DNA of 64,000 nucleotides from Amycolatopsis oliviviridis. Its GTDB lineage: Bacteria; Actinomycetota; Actinomycetes; Mycobacteriales; Pseudonocardiaceae. A program made the position numbers and the translations under genes. Shown here in pieces: positions 36,400 through 43,881 of the stretch. Every line of letters starts with the position of its first letter. Positions within the stretch are counted from its first letter, which is position 1. The stretch covers positions 124,001 through 188,000 of the forward strand of contig NZ_BNAY01000002.1 in assembly GCF_014654365.1 (NCBI RefSeq), read 5' to 3'. A model generated the notes under the pieces. That model saw only the letters and a list, made by a program, of their open reading frames with translations, was not told the origin of the DNA and searched no databases.

Positions 36400-36455
36400 T
36401 GTGTCACCGAATTTCGCTCGCCTTCATTCGTCGACTCATTCAAACCGCGCGGCCC

Positions 36456-36491
36456 GTTGACCGGAAGCGCCGCGCGAGGAGAACAATCAAC
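36456..36491 (-). promoter_or_regulatory. Pathway promoter motif, copy 1 (operon 2)
   Basis: GTTGACCGGAA (36456-36466) and AGAACAATCAAC (36480-36491), read on the plus strand, recur with nearly the same spacing at 52899-52935. On the minus strand the order is GTTGATTGTTCT, 13 nt, TTCCGGTCAAC, an imperfect dyad. Its inner edge is 57 bp from the carbamoyltransferase start; the other copy is 56 bp from its gene. It overlaps the stop of the regulator gene. It is probably a binding site for the pathway regulator. Confidence 0.65.
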
Positions 36492-37953
36492 CTTCGGACG
36501 AGCCACCCGGCAGGGTGCGCACGGCCTCGTGGCGCAGCGATTCGAACGCGTTCTTCCGTGCGCGGCGGCCGACCATCGGGACGGCGGCGGCCAGCGGGTT
36601 CGGGTCCCGTTGCCGCTCGGCGGCGAAGGCGCTGACCAGCCGGGAGACCGCGTACCGGCCGGCGACGTTGGCGCGCTGGAGAAGTCCGGCGTCCACGACG
36701 GACTCGAGGAGCTCGTCGGCGGTCTCGATCATGATGCCCATCGCCGCGGCCACGCCGATCGACGTCGTCCAGCCCGCCCCGCTCTGCCCGAAGTGGTGGA
36801 TGGCCTCCTGTTCGGCGGGCGACAGATGTTCGTACGCCGCGGTGAACCGGTCGCGGACGTTGACGTCGCCCACGCTGAGGCTGTCCATGAGCCGTTCGCG
36901 ATCGGCGAGCTGGCCAGCTGTGTACGCGATCGCCCATTCCGGGCGCGCGGCGATCTTGCGGCCGACGATGTTGACCGCCAGCGGAAGATCCCCGCACAGT
37001 TCGGCGATCGAGTCGGTGGCGTCATGTTCGGCACGCACCCGGCCAGGGCCGGCGATCCGGCCGATCAATGCCAGCGATTCCTTGCGGGAGAAAGTATCCA
37101 GCTCGACACGGTTCGTGTCCTCCAGCCCGAGCAGCCGGGCGCGGCTGGTCACCACGACCTGGCTGTGCGGGGCCTGCCCCAGCAACGGCCGCACCTGTCC
37201 CTCGTCGCTGACGCCCGCCAGGAGGACGAACAATCTGCGTTCCGCCAGGAGGGATCGGTACAACCCGATCCGCTGCATCGGGTCGTCGGGCACGAGATGC
37301 GCCGGCACCCCGAGCGCGCGCAGGAAGCCGCGCACGATCCCGTTGGCCGACCGGCCCCCGGTTCCGCTGTTGCTCAGGTCGGCGTAGAGCTGCCCGTCCG
37401 GGAAGTCCGCCGCGACCTCTTCGGCCAGCCGCAACGCGAAGGCGGTCTTGCCCACCCCGATCGGACCACTGACGAGCAGCGGCACCTTGATCGGACCGGA
37501 CGCCCCGATCATCTCGGCGGCTTCGGCCAGATCCCCTTCCCTGCCGACGAAAGTCCTCGATCCCATGGGCAGCTGGGCCGGACGGGCGAGGTGGATGACG
37601 CCGGATGCCAGCGCGTGTGCGCCGTCCGCCGGTATCTCCGCCTGCGCCGGCGCGGGTGCACGCTCCTCCCGGACCTCGGTGCCGCCTCCTGTCTGCCCGG
37701 CGAGACTCCGCCACCGCCGTTCCCACGCCGCCCGGTCTCCCCCGCACGCGGAGACGAACGCCAGTGTCACGGCGAGAGTGGGCAACCGGTGGCCGCTGGC
37801 CGCGCTGGACAGTACGGAAGGTGCGAACAGTGCCGTCCTGGCGAGCTCCCGGTAGCTCGGGTTTCCCGCCCGGTTCCTCAAAACGCGCAGATCATGAGCG
37901 AATGCGGCGATCGGACCAGTGGAGCCGTCCAACGGTCGCTCGGGTCTGCCCAT
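36487..37953 (-). CDS. XRE-NB-ARC pathway regulator
   Basis: 488 residues. Residues about 15-80 form an XRE-type reader (FAHDLRVLRNRAGNPSYREL, then SSAASGHRLPTLAVTLAFV). NB-ARC follows: FVGREGDLAEAAEMI, Walker A SGPIGVGKTAFALRLAEE, then RLFVLLAGV and VVVTSRARLLGLED. There is no TPR region, so it is shorter than AfsR-type relatives. It sits just upstream of operon 2 and is the only regulator inside the cluster, so it is the probable cluster switch. The inverted repeat at 38085-38099 in its promoter region may be an autoregulatory site. Confidence 0.85.
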   Translation of the reverse strand: MGRPERPLDGSTGPIAAFAHDLRVLRNRAGNPSYRELARTALFAPSVLSSAASGHRLPTLAVTLAFVSACGGDRAAWERRWRSLAGQTGGGTEVREERAPAPAQAEIPADGAHALASGVIHLARPAQLPMGSRTFVGREGDLAEAAEMIGASGPIKVPLLVSGPIGVGKTAFALRLAEEVAADFPDGQLYADLSNSGTGGRSANGIVRGFLRALGVPAHLVPDDPMQRIGLYRSLLAERRLFVLLAGVSDEGQVRPLLGQAPHSQVVVTSRARLLGLEDTNRVELDTFSRKESLALIGRIAGPGRVRAEHDATDSIAELCGDLPLAVNIVGRKIAARPEWAIAYTAGQLADRERLMDSLSVGDVNVRDRFTAAYEHLSPAEQEAIHHFGQSGAGWTTSIGVAAAMGIMIETADELLESVVDAGLLQRANVAGRYAVSRLVSAFAAERQRDPNPLAAAVPMVGRRARKNAFESLRHEAVRTLPGGSSEG

Positions 37954-38084
37954 GCCTTACTCCTCCCCTGGATGAGGCAACGCGATCGCTCTGCGTGACC
38001 TTCATCCTTGCGGCCTTCCTGGCCACAACCCTAAAGGACCAATGAACCATGCAGCAGATACAAATAGGTGACTCAATGTACAAA

Positions 38085-38099
38085 GTCCAATAGTTGGAC
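38085..38099. promoter_or_regulatory. Small inverted repeat between divergent genes
   Basis: GTCCAA-TAG-TTGGAC is a perfect 6-bp dyad in an A/T-rich stretch (38030-38110) between the pathway regulator and the plus-strand pair. It may be an operator for either; the two operon promoters do not share it. Confidence 0.3.
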
Positions 38100-38141
38100 G
38101 GGGAAATTCACCCCCTTGGTGGCACCGGATAGGGTTCGCCC

Positions 38142-38849
38142 ATGTCTGGCCCCCTGCCCCCACTCGCCGAACTCCGGCGCGCCGCCGAAGTGTTCAACGG
38201 CTTCGCGAATGCCGACACCTCCTGGCTCCGGCTGTTGCGAGCTACGTCCGATAAAAACGGGCTCTCCGCGATCGACCTGTCACAGGCCGCACACCGCACA
38301 ATTCTTCTGCGCTGGCTGAACTCGTGGGGATGCCGCATCCGGTATCCGCGGGACGGCGAGCCCGCCCCGTTCGACGACGGGGTCCGGACCTGGTGGGACA
38401 CCTGGGGCTCCACACTGCCCACTGTCGACCTCGTCCGGCTGACGGACGCGGGAATCGACGCGGCCGCGGAGGCGTACGCGGATCTCTCGGGTGTCGTCGT
38501 CTCAGCGGGACAGACCAGGCGTACGCTGGGCCCGACCGCCGCGGCCAAGGCGCTGTATGCGTTGCGGCCCAACACGATCATGCCGTGGGATGCCGCCATC
38601 GCGGCCACCCTCCACGGCGCCCGCGACGGCTCCGCGTTCGGCAGGCACCTGCGCCTCGGGCGCGAGTGGGCCGCCGCGGTGATCGCGGAGGCGGGGGACG
38701 ACGGGGAGAAGATCCCCGCCCTTGTGGGCAGACCCGTGTCACTGGCGAAGGTCCTCGACGAATACCTTTACGTCGCCTTCACCATGGGCGCCAAGGGTGA
38801 CTGGGGAACAGACAGCGGAGAATGGTGGAAAAATGGTAACCGGAGATGA
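38142..38849 (+). CDS. Unrecognised protein, first of a plus-strand pair inside the cluster
   Basis: 235 residues. I do not recognise the family. It is mainly helical, with a conserved-looking centre (LGPTAAAKALYALRPNTIMP, then WDAAIAATLHGARDGSAFGR) followed by a helix-rich C-terminus ending DWGTDSGEWWKNGNRR. The next gene overlaps its end by 17 nt. Both run against the biosynthetic genes, so a role in product formation is doubtful; a self-protection or unrelated role is possible. Confidence 0.6.
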   Translation: MSGPLPPLAELRRAAEVFNGFANADTSWLRLLRATSDKNGLSAIDLSQAAHRTILLRWLNSWGCRIRYPRDGEPAPFDDGVRTWWDTWGSTLPTVDLVRLTDAGIDAAAEAYADLSGVVVSAGQTRRTLGPTAAAKALYALRPNTIMPWDAAIAATLHGARDGSAFGRHLRLGREWAAAVIAEAGDDGEKIPALVGRPVSLAKVLDEYLYVAFTMGAKGDWGTDSGEWWKNGNRR

Positions 38850-39183
38850 CGTCAGACGGATCGCCTCGGAGCTGCCCCGCGCCTATGAGGCGCTGGTCCG
38901 GGACCGGGCGAAGTTCCGCGTGGGGCGAATCGTCTTCCTTTCGCTCTCGCCCGACGAAACGGTGATGGGATTCGGCTATCCCAAAGAGGAGCGGGAAGCG
39001 CTGGTGGCGGGCGAGCCGGAGAAGTTCATGATGCCGATTCCGTCCGATATGCGCTATCAGTGGGTTCGCGTCCGGCTGTCCGCGATTGATTACGAGGAGT
39101 TACGAGAGCTGATCGTCGACTCCTGGCGAATGTGCGTCCCGAAGAAGGTCTGGACGGAATACCTCGAAAAGAACCCGAGCTGA
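38833..39183 (+). CDS. YjbR/MmcQ-family protein (DUF419)
   Basis: 116 residues from the ATG at 38833, inside the end of the previous gene. The YjbR fold shows ADR-type features: FRVGRIVFLSLSPDETVMGF, then MRYQWVRVRLSAIDYEELRE and the tail SWRMCVPKKVWTEYLEK. Such proteins bind DNA weakly or act as small adaptors; a function is not established. Residue 90 is a TTA leucine (39100-39102), unusual in this genome and consistent with late expression. Confidence 0.7.
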   Translation: MVTGDDVRRIASELPRAYEALVRDRAKFRVGRIVFLSLSPDETVMGFGYPKEEREALVAGEPEKFMMPIPSDMRYQWVRVRLSAIDYEELRELIVDSWRMCVPKKVWTEYLEKNPS

Positions 39184-39544
39184 GTTACTCCTTTCGGAGT
39201 GCGCCGTTCAGCCCTGTCGGCTGCCCTTTTCGGTCCCGTGAATTGCCTTTCGCGCGATCGAAAAGGCCCGTTCACGACAAAACGCACGTCGCCGCAGTGG
39301 AGGTAGCAGGGGTTCGCAGTCGTGACTCGCGTGATCAGGAACGTGATTCGCGTGCTTGAGGGCGGAACTCACGTGACTGGAGGCCGCTCGCGGTGCGCGG
39401 CGACTGATCACACGAGTTCCGCGCTCAAGCACGCGAGTTCCGTCTCCAATCACGCGAGTGCGGCGCCGAGGCGGAAGCGCGTGAAGGCCCCCTTCCCTCG
39501 GCTGAGCCGAGGGAAGGGGGCCTTCACGCGCAAACCCACTGGAC
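39184..39544. other. Convergent intergenic region with imperfect long inverted repeat
   Basis: There is no gene. A GTGATTCGCGTGCTTGAGG-type segment (about 39340-39380) pairs imperfectly with CACGAGTTCCGCGCTCAAGC (about 39411-39470). It is followed by the long perfect hairpin at 39477-39531. The region separates the YjbR gene from the end of operon 1. Confidence 0.5.
39477..39531. terminator. 55-nt perfect palindrome, bidirectional terminator
   Basis: A 27-bp stem with a single-base loop, starting GCGCGTGAAGGCCCCCTTCC. It lies between two convergent genes. A near-identical copy is at 61293-61353, also between convergent genes. No T-tract follows, so termination would be of the actinomycete hairpin type. 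Confidence 0.7.
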
Positions 39545-39874
39545 CTACTCGTCGACCTCCTCGATCGCCGACGTACCACGGGAGCCGTTGGTCCCGTACC
39601 GCTCCCACACCTCGTTCAGCCGGATCCGCCCGTCCGGCAGGAGCTCCGGGGTGTTCGTGCTGTGCCCCGAGATCACCTGACCGCTGGCCAGCACCATCGT
39701 GTAGGCCATGTCGATCGTGCCGTCCTCGCCGCACTTCCCGGTCAGCGACCCGAGCCGCACACCGCCGCCGGTCAGCTCCGCCCACACCAGGTCGTCCTTC
39801 TGCCGGTACAGGGTGACCGGCGCGTCCGGGTCGGTGCTGACCTTGCGGAACCGCTTGCCGTCGTAGTTGATCAT
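39545..39874 (-). CDS. Small protein often labelled N-acetylglutamate synthase (lipocalin-like)
   Basis: 109 residues from the ATG at 39874, which overlaps the upstream stop (ATGA); a longer upstream frame is only read-through. The pattern MINYDGKRFRKVS, YRQKDDLVWAELTGGGVRLG, GTIDMAYTMVLASGQV and RLNEVWERYG matches small beta-barrel proteins misnamed N-acetylglutamate synthase. No acetyl-CoA site is present. It is the last gene of operon 1, and such a barrel could bind the product or an intermediate. Confidence 0.7.
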   Translation of the reverse strand: MINYDGKRFRKVSTDPDAPVTLYRQKDDLVWAELTGGGVRLGSLTGKCGEDGTIDMAYTMVLASGQVISGHSTNTPELLPDGRIRLNEVWERYGTNGSRGTSAIEEVDE

Positions 39875-41124
39875 CCGTCCTGCTCCATTCGTCCGGGAGA
39901 GCCGGGGAACCAGAGGTCGTCCGGGGTGAGCTCCGCGAGGTCGTACTTCCCGAGCGCGCTGGCGAGCAGCCGCAGTTCGAGTTCGAGGCACCGCACCAGC
40001 CGCACGAGCCCTTCGGTCGCGTCCTCGTCGACGGCGAGCAGCGCCGCCCGGCCGAGGCCGACCGCGGAGGCGCCCATGGCCAGGCACTTCAGCGCGCGTG
40101 CGCCTTCCCAGATCCGCCCGGACACCAGCAGCGACGAGTCGGGTTTGCCGACCCGGCGCAGGCATTCCACCAGCGGCAACCCCACCTGGTCGAGGAACAC
40201 CGACGGCGCCCAGCCGGTGCCGCCTTCGGCGCCGTCCACGGTGACGGCGTCCGCGCCCGCCGCCCAGGCGACCCGGGCCGCGTCGCCGACGTCGCGGCCC
40301 GGGTGCAGTTTCACCCAGGCGCGGGCACGCGGGTAGTTGTTGCGCATCAGGTGGATCTGCTGGCGCAGGATCTCCCCGGTGAACGTGCCGGGGCTGCTGG
40401 AACGCAGCACCATGGCCGTGTCCGTGCCGAAGGCTTCGTCCACTGTGTACTGTTCGGCGATCTCGCCGGCGGCCGTGCGCGAGAGCACGGTCATCCCGCC
40501 GAGCCCCGGTTTAGCGCCTTGACCGACCTTGAGCTCGAACGCCAGCCGCCCGGTTTCCAGCAGTTTCGTCGCGGACGGGTCGCTGTAGACGAGGTTCCAC
40601 ACCTCGGCGTCGGCGTCTTCGGTGCTCTGCTGCACCACGACGCCGCCCAGCCCGTCCGGCACCGCGCCGGCGTACGCGCGGATCCGGCCGAGCAGGCCGT
40701 CTTCCGCGCTTTCGCCCATCCGGCCGTAGCCGTGCATGGGCACGACGTTCTCGCCGATCACCATCGGCATTCCGAGCCTGCCAGCCTGCTCGCTCGCGGC
40801 GATCCCGAGACCGCTGCCCGCCACCTGCGTGGATCCGAACGCGCAGAGGAACACCGGCGACGGCGCGGTGAAGCCGCCCAGGACCGTCGAGAGACCGACA
40901 TCGCCGTAGACCGGTTCGCGCGCGAGGTCGAACATCTTCTCCAGCCGCCGCGGGACGAACACCGGCGGCACGATCCGCGCGCGGTCGAGTTCATCGCCAC
41001 CCGCGTCGACGTCCGCGCCGAACAGCGACCGGCCATATCCCCCGACGTCGGGGAAGATCGCCGCGCTGCCCTCCCGTGCCCGGGCCCGGATCGCGTCTTC
41101 GGGGAGCTGCCGCGCGGTGATCAC
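39871..41124 (-). CDS. FMN-dependent glutamate-synthase-like enzyme without Fe-S cysteines
   Basis: 417 residues from a GTG that overlaps the previous stop. It is the TIM-barrel FMN domain of glutamate synthase: ELKVGQGAKPGLGG (FMN phosphate loop), then VTVDGAEGGTGWAPSVF and ASAVGLGRAALLAVD. The 3Fe-4S cysteine ladder of true GltS is absent, as is the amidotransferase domain. Such stand-alone domains are used as amino acid or imine redox enzymes. It may oxidise or aminate a pathway intermediate, or supply an amino donor to 3-methylaspartate metabolism. It overlaps both neighbours by 4 nt. Confidence 0.83.
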   Translation of the reverse strand: MITARQLPEDAIRARAREGSAAIFPDVGGYGRSLFGADVDAGGDELDRARIVPPVFVPRRLEKMFDLAREPVYGDVGLSTVLGGFTAPSPVFLCAFGSTQVAGSGLGIAASEQAGRLGMPMVIGENVVPMHGYGRMGESAEDGLLGRIRAYAGAVPDGLGGVVVQQSTEDADAEVWNLVYSDPSATKLLETGRLAFELKVGQGAKPGLGGMTVLSRTAAGEIAEQYTVDEAFGTDTAMVLRSSSPGTFTGEILRQQIHLMRNNYPRARAWVKLHPGRDVGDAARVAWAAGADAVTVDGAEGGTGWAPSVFLDQVGLPLVECLRRVGKPDSSLLVSGRIWEGARALKCLAMGASAVGLGRAALLAVDEDATEGLVRLVRCLELELRLLASALGKYDLAELTPDDLWFPGSPGRMEQDG

Positions 41125-42116
41125 GGCGCCGCGATCCCGGGCAGCTTCGGGTACGCGTTGGCCTGCCAGATCGCGTCCAGCCCGGCGATGTAGCGCGTCA
41201 CCCGTTCCAGGCCCATCCCGAAGCCCGCGCTCGGCGGCAGGCCCTCGCGCGCGAGATCCAGATACCAGGCGTACTTCGCCGGGTTCTCCCCTGTCTCCCG
41301 CATCCGTTCGATCAGCCGCCGGTACTCGTGCGTGCGCTCACCGCCACTGCACAGCTCCCCGAAGCCTTCCGCGGCGATGAGGTCGAAGTTCCGCAGCACT
41401 CCCGGTTCGGTGCTCGACTCGCCGTCGGTGAAACCGCGCGACCCCTTGGGGTAGTCGACGATGAAGAACGGCCGGTTCGTCTGCCCGGAGATGATCCGCT
41501 CGCCCTGCCAGTCGATCTCCGCGTCGGCGCTCTGCCCGTGCAGCAAGCCCTGCAGCCGCGACACCGCCTCGCGATGCGTCATCCGCTCGAAGTCCTCGTC
41601 CAGCAGCGCCGTGAACGCCGCCTGGTCCCGGCCGAGCGTGGCCAAGTCCACTTTGGACTCCCGCAGCGTGTACGTGACCACGTGCCGGAGCAGGCCCTGC
41701 GCCAGGTCGAGGACGTCCTCGCGGCTCGTCCGCGCGACCTCGACGTCGATCTGGGTGAACTCCACCAGATGCCGTCCGGTGGTCGAGGTCTCCAGCGGCT
41801 CCAGCCGCACGTTCGGCGCGACGTAGAAGATCTTGTCGAACGCGAGCAGCGACGCCTGCTTGTACAGGATGACGCTGGTCATCATCTTGTACTTGTGCCC
41901 GTAGTAGTCGACGTCGACCTGTTTGGCACCGCGGCAGCCCGGGTCGGTGACCGGTCCGATCAGCGGCGGCTGGAGCTCCACGAACCCGTTCATGCCGAGG
42001 TATTCGCGGGTGCCCGCGGTGATGCTGTTCTGGATGCGCAACGCCGCCTGCGTCACCGGCGACGTCAGGTGCTCGCGGGTGCCCGGCGGCAGCGCCGCTT
42101 CCGGTGTTCCGGTCAT
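41121..42116 (-). CDS. Class II aminoacyl-tRNA-synthetase-like enzyme (AsnRS/AspRS catalytic core)
   Basis: 331 residues from the ATG at 42116 (GGGGAG upstream). It is only a catalytic core: TREYLGMNGFVELQPPLIGP (motif 1), VRLEPLETSTTGRHLVEFTQ (motif 2) and AGFGMGLERVTRYIAG (motif 3). The OB-fold anticodon-binding domain of AsnRS is missing. This form resembles archaeal AsnA-type asparagine synthetases, which make Asn from Asp through an aspartyl-AMP. In this cluster it would activate aspartate, 3-methylaspartate or a hydrazino analogue for amidation. It overlaps the mutase gene by 4 nt. Confidence 0.85.
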   Translation of the reverse strand: MTGTPEAALPPGTREHLTSPVTQAALRIQNSITAGTREYLGMNGFVELQPPLIGPVTDPGCRGAKQVDVDYYGHKYKMMTSVILYKQASLLAFDKIFYVAPNVRLEPLETSTTGRHLVEFTQIDVEVARTSREDVLDLAQGLLRHVVTYTLRESKVDLATLGRDQAAFTALLDEDFERMTHREAVSRLQGLLHGQSADAEIDWQGERIISGQTNRPFFIVDYPKGSRGFTDGESSTEPGVLRNFDLIAAEGFGELCSGGERTHEYRRLIERMRETGENPAKYAWYLDLAREGLPPSAGFGMGLERVTRYIAGLDAIWQANAYPKLPGIAAP

Positions 42117-43420
42117 GTTCTGCTCCCCTGTATCAGTTTCGCGGTTTCGATTCCGGGCATCCCGTACTTCTCGTCGAACGTCCGCTCGACGTACCGGAGC
42201 GCGTCCAGCAGATCGCCCGACGTCATCCGCCGGTCCGCGGGCAGGTCGACGAGGTCGCCCAGCGGCATCGCGCCGATCCGCTGCCACTCCAGGCGCCCGT
42301 TCGCGTCCAGCCGTCCACGCGCGCGGCCGGCGTTGTCCGGATGCAGGCAGAACGGGACGTCCAGCTGCCCCCGCGCGAACGCGGTGACCAAAGCCCTCCC
42401 GAGATCGCTGTCGAGCGAAAGAACGTTGTCCACCAACGCTTTCGCCTGCGCGTGGATCCCGGTGTCGCCGAGATGGCCGATCCGCGGGACGGCCCCGGCG
42501 GCCTCGGCTGCGTGCTCCAGCGCGGTCACGTTCTCCGCCACGGTCGGCAGCCGGTGCGCTTCGGCGGTCGTCTTGACGATCAGCCTGCTCGCCCCGGTGC
42601 GGGCGGCCAGCCGCGCGGACTCCGCGAGCAGCGCCAGCGCGCCGCCCGGGGTCCTCGGGTAGACGCCCATGTAGCCGTAGATCACCACATGCGTCCGCGC
42701 GTGCGGCACGTACTCCCTGATCAGCGCGTGCAGCGCGGCGATCGCCTCCTCGTCCTGCCCGGCGTGGGTCTGCTGCGCGTAGCTGAAGGACAGGCACCGG
42801 ATCCCGTGCCGCCAGAAGAAGATCCCCTCCAGCACGCTCAGCGCGACCAGCAGCGCGGGCGGGCACAGCTGGCCCATCATGCAGCCGCCGAACGTCTCCA
42901 GATGCGGCTCCAGTTCGGGGCCACGCGCCTCGGCCAGCGTTTCGCACGAACGCCGCCAGTTGTCGACGGCCGCCGAGAGCGGCATCCGGCTGTACGGCAG
43001 GCAGTACGACACCGGCCCGCCCTCGGTCGCGTGCAGCCCGAAGTCCAGCAGCGTCCGCACGATCCGGCGAGGGTCCGCCGAACCGTGCCGGATCTGCACC
43101 GGGAAATCCCTGGTCAGCACGCCGTCGAGCAACGCCGTCGTCGTCACGGGATCGTGGTCGACGAGCGGGTACCCGTTGAGATCGGCGTCGGCCGCCAGCG
43201 CCGCGCGGGCCGCCTCGTGGTCGCCGACCCTGGTGTAGCTGTCGATCGTGATGGTCCCGACCGTCGCGGCCCGCGCCGCCCTGGTCGCCAGCAGCCCCCT
43301 GGTCATCCGCCCCGGATCGGCGAACCCCATCCGGGGCTGGACGACCAGGTCCCCCTTGGCGTGGTGGCGCGCCACCACCTCGCCGAACGAAAGTCCCCGC
43401 CGCGGGGCGAGCACGCTCAT
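42113..43420 (-). CDS. glmE: Glutamate mutase large subunit (methylaspartate mutase E)
   Basis: 435 residues from the ATG at 43420. The family pattern is clear: FPVQIRHGSADP (substrate-binding Arg), EGGPVSYCLPYSRMPLSAAV, FGGCMMGQLCPPALLVALSV, RLIVKTTAEAHRLPT and QLDVPFCLHPDNAG. With coenzyme B12 it interconverts glutamate and 3-methylaspartate by radical carbon-skeleton rearrangement. The adjacent 4-nt-overlapping GlmS completes the enzyme. It is slightly shorter than the clostridial enzyme (about 480 residues). Confidence 0.88.
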   Translation of the reverse strand: MSVLAPRRGLSFGEVVARHHAKGDLVVQPRMGFADPGRMTRGLLATRAARAATVGTITIDSYTRVGDHEAARAALAADADLNGYPLVDHDPVTTTALLDGVLTRDFPVQIRHGSADPRRIVRTLLDFGLHATEGGPVSYCLPYSRMPLSAAVDNWRRSCETLAEARGPELEPHLETFGGCMMGQLCPPALLVALSVLEGIFFWRHGIRCLSFSYAQQTHAGQDEEAIAALHALIREYVPHARTHVVIYGYMGVYPRTPGGALALLAESARLAARTGASRLIVKTTAEAHRLPTVAENVTALEHAAEAAGAVPRIGHLGDTGIHAQAKALVDNVLSLDSDLGRALVTAFARGQLDVPFCLHPDNAGRARGRLDANGRLEWQRIGAMPLGDLVDLPADRRMTSGDLLDALRYVERTFDEKYGMPGIETAKLIQGSRT

Positions 43421-43881
43421 CCGGCGCCCAGCGGGACACCGGAGGTGCGCACGGACAAGGTGCGGAGGAAAGTCCGGAACGGGGTCAGCCCGCCCGAGTC
43501 CTCGAACACCGCGTCGAAGCCGGCCTCCAGCAGCCGCGCCGCGTTGCTGCCGCCGACGACGTCGAGCTTCCCGCCGATGACGACCGGCGTCGTGACCAGT
43601 TCCGCGTGCGCGCGGAAGGTGTCCATCAACCGGACGCCGTCCTGACAGCCGTGCCCGTTGAGGCTGCTGATCACCACCAGGTCCGGCCGCCGGACCGCGC
43701 ATTCGCGCACGATCGTCGCGTCCGGGACGCAGGCGCCGAGATTGGTCACCCGGCAGCCCAGTTCCTCCAGCAACAGCTCCAGGTACACCAGGTTCCAGGT
43801 GTGCGCGTCGGACGAGAGCCCGGTCACGACCACGTCGAGACCGGCGACCGGGAGTGCGGGCTGGACGGCTTCGATACTCAT
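43417..43881 (-). CDS. glmS: Glutamate mutase small subunit (B12-binding)
   Basis: 154 residues from the ATG at 43881; the preceding frame is read-through. It has the cobalamin-binding Rossmann fold: LSSDAHTWNLVYLELLLEEL carries the base-on histidine, but the canonical D-x-H-x-x-G reads D-A-H-T-W-N. SSLNGHG and VVIGGKL follow as expected. It binds adenosylcobalamin and pairs with the large subunit next door. ATGA overlaps on both sides couple its translation. Confidence 0.88.
   Translation of the reverse strand: MSIEAVQPALPVAGLDVVVTGLSSDAHTWNLVYLELLLEELGCRVTNLGACVPDATIVRECAVRRPDLVVISSLNGHGCQDGVRLMDTFRAHAELVTTPVVIGGKLDVVGGSNAARLLEAGFDAVFEDSGGLTPFRTFLRTLSVRTSGVPLGAG

Noticed and set aside
34819..37998. 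1059-codon plus-strand frame
   Set aside because: Shadow of the carbamoyltransferase and XRE-NB-ARC genes; its composition is typical of a reverse-strand frame in high-GC DNA.
38085..38099. Shared pathway operator
   Set aside because: The GTCCAA-TAG-TTGGAC dyad does not recur before either biosynthetic operon, so it is kept only as a weak local site.
41121..42116. Housekeeping asparaginyl-tRNA synthetase
   Set aside because: The anticodon-binding domain is missing and the gene is locked by 4-nt overlaps into the biosynthetic operon.
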